Assembly: GCA_964235495.1 (NCBI GenBank)
Contig: CAXSAX010000010.1
Coordinates: 1-64,000, forward strand
Source of the DNA: LMUY01 sp964235495
GTDB taxonomy: Bacteria > Pseudomonadota > Alphaproteobacteria > Acetobacterales > Acetobacteraceae
DNA: 64,000 nucleotides
Direction of reading: 5' to 3'
Shown here in pieces: positions 61,807 through 64,000 of this stretch; position 1 is the stretch's first letter; each line of letters begins with the position of its first letter. A program made the translations under genes and the position numbers. The notes below the pieces were generated by a model. It was not told where the DNA came from. It saw only the letters and a list, made by a program, of their open reading frames with translations, and searched no databases.

Positions 61807-63648
61807 TCAGGCCTCCAGTTCGTCGATGAAGCCACTGATCACGTCCAGGCCCCGGCGCCAGAACGCCGGGTCCGCGGCGTCCAGCCCGAACGGCGCCAGC
61901 AGCTCGCGGTGCCGCTTGGTGCCGCCCGCCCGCAGCATGTCCAGGTACTTGGCCTGGAACCCGGGATGCCCGTCCTGGAACACGCCGTACAGCGCGTTCA
62001 CTAGGCAGTCGCCGAAGGCGTAGGCGTACACGTAGAACGGCGAGTGCACGAAGTGCGGCACGTAGGCCCAGAACACGTCGTACTCCGGCGCGAACTCGAA
62101 GGCCGGGCCGAGGCTCTCCGTCTGCACCTGCCGCCAGATCGCGCCGATCCGCTCCGGCAGCAGCTCGCCGCCCCGCCGCTCGTCGTGCAGCCGGGTCTCG
62201 AACTGGTAGAACGCGGTCTGGCGGACCACGGTGTTGAGCATGTCCTCCACCTTGCCGGCCAGCATGATGCGCCGCCGGGCCGGGTCGGTTTCGGCGTCCA
62301 GCAACGCGCGGAAGGTCAGCATCTCGCCGAACACGCTGGCGGTCTCGGCCAGCGTCAGCGGCGTGCCGGATTGCAGGTAGCCCTGCCCCGCCGCCAGCAC
62401 CTGGTGCACCCCGTGGCCCAGCTCGTGCGCCAGCGTCATCACGTCGCGCGAGCGGCCATGGTAGTTCAGCAGCAGGTAGGGGTGCGCCGAGGGCACCGTC
62501 GGGTGGGCGAACGCGCCGCCCGACTTGCCGGGGCGCAGCCCGGCGTCGATCCACGGGCGGTCGAAGAAGCGGCGGCCGATGGCGGCCAGCTCCGGGCTGA
62601 ACGCGCCGTAGGCCGTCAGCACCCGGTTGCGCGCCTCGTCCCAGGTGATGGCGCGGTCGTCGTCGCCCGGCAGCGGCGCGTTGCGGTCCCAGTGCTGCAG
62701 CTTGGGCAGCCCCAGCCATTGCGCCTTCATCGCGTAGTACCGGTGCGACAGCCGCCCGTAATCGGCGGACACGGCGGACACCAGCGCGTCCACCACCTCG
62801 TCCTCCACCATGTTGGAGCGGTTGCGGCTGCTGCCGGGGCGGGGGTACTGCCGCCAGGCATCGCCGATCGCCTTGTCCTTGGCCAGCGTGTTGGTGATGA
62901 GCCCGAACAGCTTGACCCGCTCGCCAAACGCCGCGCCGATGGCGTGGCCCGCCTGCTCGCGCACCGCCCGGTCGCCGTCGGACAGCTTATTCAGCACGTC
63001 GCTGACCGTCAGCGCCTCGCCGCCCTCTTTGGACGGAAACGGCACCCGCATCCCGGCCACCGTCTCGTCGAACAGCCGGCTCCACGCCTGCGCCCCGGTG
63101 ACGGACTTCTCGTGCAGCAGCCGCTCCGCCTCGTCCGAGAGCTGGTGCGGGCGGAACACCCGCAGGTCGCGCAGGAACGGCCGCCAGCGCGCCAGCGCCG
63201 GGTCCGCCAGCTTGGCGTCCAGCATCGCGTCCTCCAGCCGGTTCAGCTCCAGGCCGAAGAAGATCAGGTGGGAGCTGATCGCCGTGACCCGCTCGGAGCA
63301 GGACTGGGTGAACTGGCCGATGGCGGCGTCCGTGCCGTCGCCGCTGAACTGGAGCTGGGCGAACGACATGACCCGGCCCAGCACCTCCTCGATCCGCTCG
63401 TACTCCGCCAGCGCCGCCGCCAGCGCCGCCCCGCTCAGCCCCGCCAGCCGGCCGGCATGGGCGGCGGCGAAGGCGGCGGCGGCCTGCTCCGCCGCATCCA
63501 GGTCGGCGGCGATGCGCGGGCTGTCGGTCGCGGGATACAGGTCCGACAAATCCCACGCCGGCAGCGCCTCGGCGGCGGGCGGCAGGGCGGCCAGGCCCTC
63601 GGGCTGGCGGAGCGGCGCAGGCATTGGGTGTCTATTCATCTTCCGCAT
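61807..63648 (-). CDS. pepF: M3 family oligoendopeptidase F
   Basis: A 613-residue zinc metallopeptidase cutting oligopeptides in the cytoplasm. The zinc motif is TLAHELGHGVHQVLA (HExGH) with the third ligand in TLAETASVFGEML. The N-terminal part (WDLSDLYPATDSPRIAADLD) and the substrate region EFAPEYDVFWAYVPHFVHSPFY (shown in part) are standard for PepF. The start is ambiguous among ATGs at 63648, 63639 and 63624; none has a strong ribosome site. It is divergent from the cation transporter gene. Confidence 0.93.
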   Translation of the reverse strand: MRKMNRHPMPAPLRQPEGLAALPPAAEALPAWDLSDLYPATDSPRIAADLDAAEQAAAAFAAAHAGRLAGLSGAALAAALAEYERIEEVLGRVMSFAQLQFSGDGTDAAIGQFTQSCSERVTAISSHLIFFGLELNRLEDAMLDAKLADPALARWRPFLRDLRVFRPHQLSDEAERLLHEKSVTGAQAWSRLFDETVAGMRVPFPSKEGGEALTVSDVLNKLSDGDRAVREQAGHAIGAAFGERVKLFGLITNTLAKDKAIGDAWRQYPRPGSSRNRSNMVEDEVVDALVSAVSADYGRLSHRYYAMKAQWLGLPKLQHWDRNAPLPGDDDRAITWDEARNRVLTAYGAFSPELAAIGRRFFDRPWIDAGLRPGKSGGAFAHPTVPSAHPYLLLNYHGRSRDVMTLAHELGHGVHQVLAAGQGYLQSGTPLTLAETASVFGEMLTFRALLDAETDPARRRIMLAGKVEDMLNTVVRQTAFYQFETRLHDERRGGELLPERIGAIWRQVQTESLGPAFEFAPEYDVFWAYVPHFVHSPFYVYAYAFGDCLVNALYGVFQDGHPGFQAKYLDMLRAGGTKRHRELLAPFGLDAADPAFWRRGLDVISGFIDELEA

Positions 63649-63714
63649 CTAAGGCGGCGGCCGGGTCCGTCAAAGGGATGGCCCCGCACCAGGCCGCCAG
63701 CGCATACTGCCGCC

Positions 63715-64000
63715 ATGCCCCATGCCCCCCATGCCGGCCACGCCCACGGCCATGCCCATGCCGGCCACGGCCACGCGGGCCACTCCCACGCGCCGGCCAG
63801 CTTCGGCCGCGCCTTCGCCATCGGCATGGCGCTGAACGCCGCCCTGGTCGCGCTGCAAGGCGGCGCCGGCGCCTGGGCGCACTCGACCGCGCTGCTGGCC
63901 GACGCCGTGCACAACCTGGGCGACGTGATGGGCCTCGGCTTCGCCTGGCTGGCGGCCTCGCTGGGCGGGCGGCGGCCCACCGCGCGCCGCACCTATGGCT
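63715..64000 (+). CDS. Cation diffusion facilitator transporter (CzcD/ZitB-like), 3' end outside window
   Basis: The first 95 residues are visible. The N-terminus is strongly histidine-rich (HAGHAHGHAHAGHGHAGHSH), a metal-binding cytoplasmic tail. Then comes the first helix, FAIGMALNAALVALQGGAGA, and the CDF motif STALLADAVHNLGDVMGLGF, with the Asp and His expected to bind Zn2+ or Co2+ in the transport site. ATG 63715 begins 66 bases from the divergent pepF start. The gene runs off the right edge, so family subtype and length cannot be judged. Confidence 0.9.
   Translation, partial: MPHAPHAGHAHGHAHAGHGHAGHSHAPASFGRAFAIGMALNAALVALQGGAGAWAHSTALLADAVHNLGDVMGLGFAWLAASLGGRRPTARRTYG

Noticed and set aside
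1..64000. tRNA genes, rRNA genes, CRISPR arrays, prophage structural genes
   Set aside because: Intergenic regions were scanned by eye for the TTCGA loop of tRNAs, regularly spaced direct repeats and phage-type genes. None was found.

Overview
The window is high-GC chromosomal DNA that reads like an alphaproteobacterium, most probably Rhodospirillales/Acetobacteraceae (Roseomonas-like). The clues are: the rne-amiC-PBP1A-prfB order; sdhCDAB next to asd; a three-gene proton-translocating transhydrogenase (pntAA-pntAB-pntB); strongly GC-biased codon use with long shadow reading frames; and dispersed two-hairpin intergenic repeats. The genus is inference. No tRNA, rRNA, CRISPR array or intact insertion sequence was seen. 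A run of 100 N (59389-59488) marks a scaffold gap.

Layout. 1-4.2 kb: galE, a gtrA/polyprenyl-phosphate glycosyltransferase pair, an orphan branched-chain-amino-acid-type binding protein and csbD. 4.3-13.2 kb: an esterase, then the core block prfB (with its +1 programmed frameshift), PBP1A, the amidase amiC and divergent rne. 13.3-19.5 kb: a lower-GC double retropepsin-like/PDZ protein, an aminotransferase, an odd lipoprotein-anchored gamma-glutamyltransferase relative and an orphan peptide-binding protein. 19.8-24.5 kb: the prkA-yeaH-spoVR operon. 24.6-25.1 kb: an AT-rich islet with a gene broken by a nonsense codon. 25.4-30.1 kb: asd and sdhCDAB. 31.0-34.5 kb: a cyanate uptake and hydrolysis operon (binding protein, permease, ATPase, cynS) behind a clear sigma-54 promoter. 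35.5-40.3 kb: algD-type dehydrogenase, two glycosyltransferases and an acyltransferase (surface polysaccharide).

40.6-52.3 kb is the most interesting stretch: a kdp potassium-uptake locus (small membrane ORF, kdpF, A, B, C) separated from its regulators kdpD-kdpE by a microbial rhodopsin on the opposite strand, a manganese catalase and a DUF2171-like gene. The rhodopsin has a DTS motif (D85, T89, S96) and a helix-B histidine, so it belongs to the proteobacterial proton pumps that lack the carboxylic cytoplasmic donor. kdpE is translationally coupled to a TPR/ATP-grasp protein. 52.6-55.0 kb: an AT-richer, orphan 793-residue protein with two tandem nucleoside-deoxyribosyltransferase/TIR-like domains and a P-loop ATPase, a plausible defence gene. 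55.2-64 kb: pnt genes, a small lipoprotein, a repeat-rich membrane protein with the gap, an ABC1/UbiB kinase, oligoendopeptidase F and the start of a cation-diffusion-facilitator gene cut by the window edge.

Several genes suggest nitrogen scavenging (cyanate), potassium/osmotic and oxidative stress (kdp, Mn catalase, CsbD, PrkA operon) and light-driven proton pumping. Functional links between them are inferred from position only.
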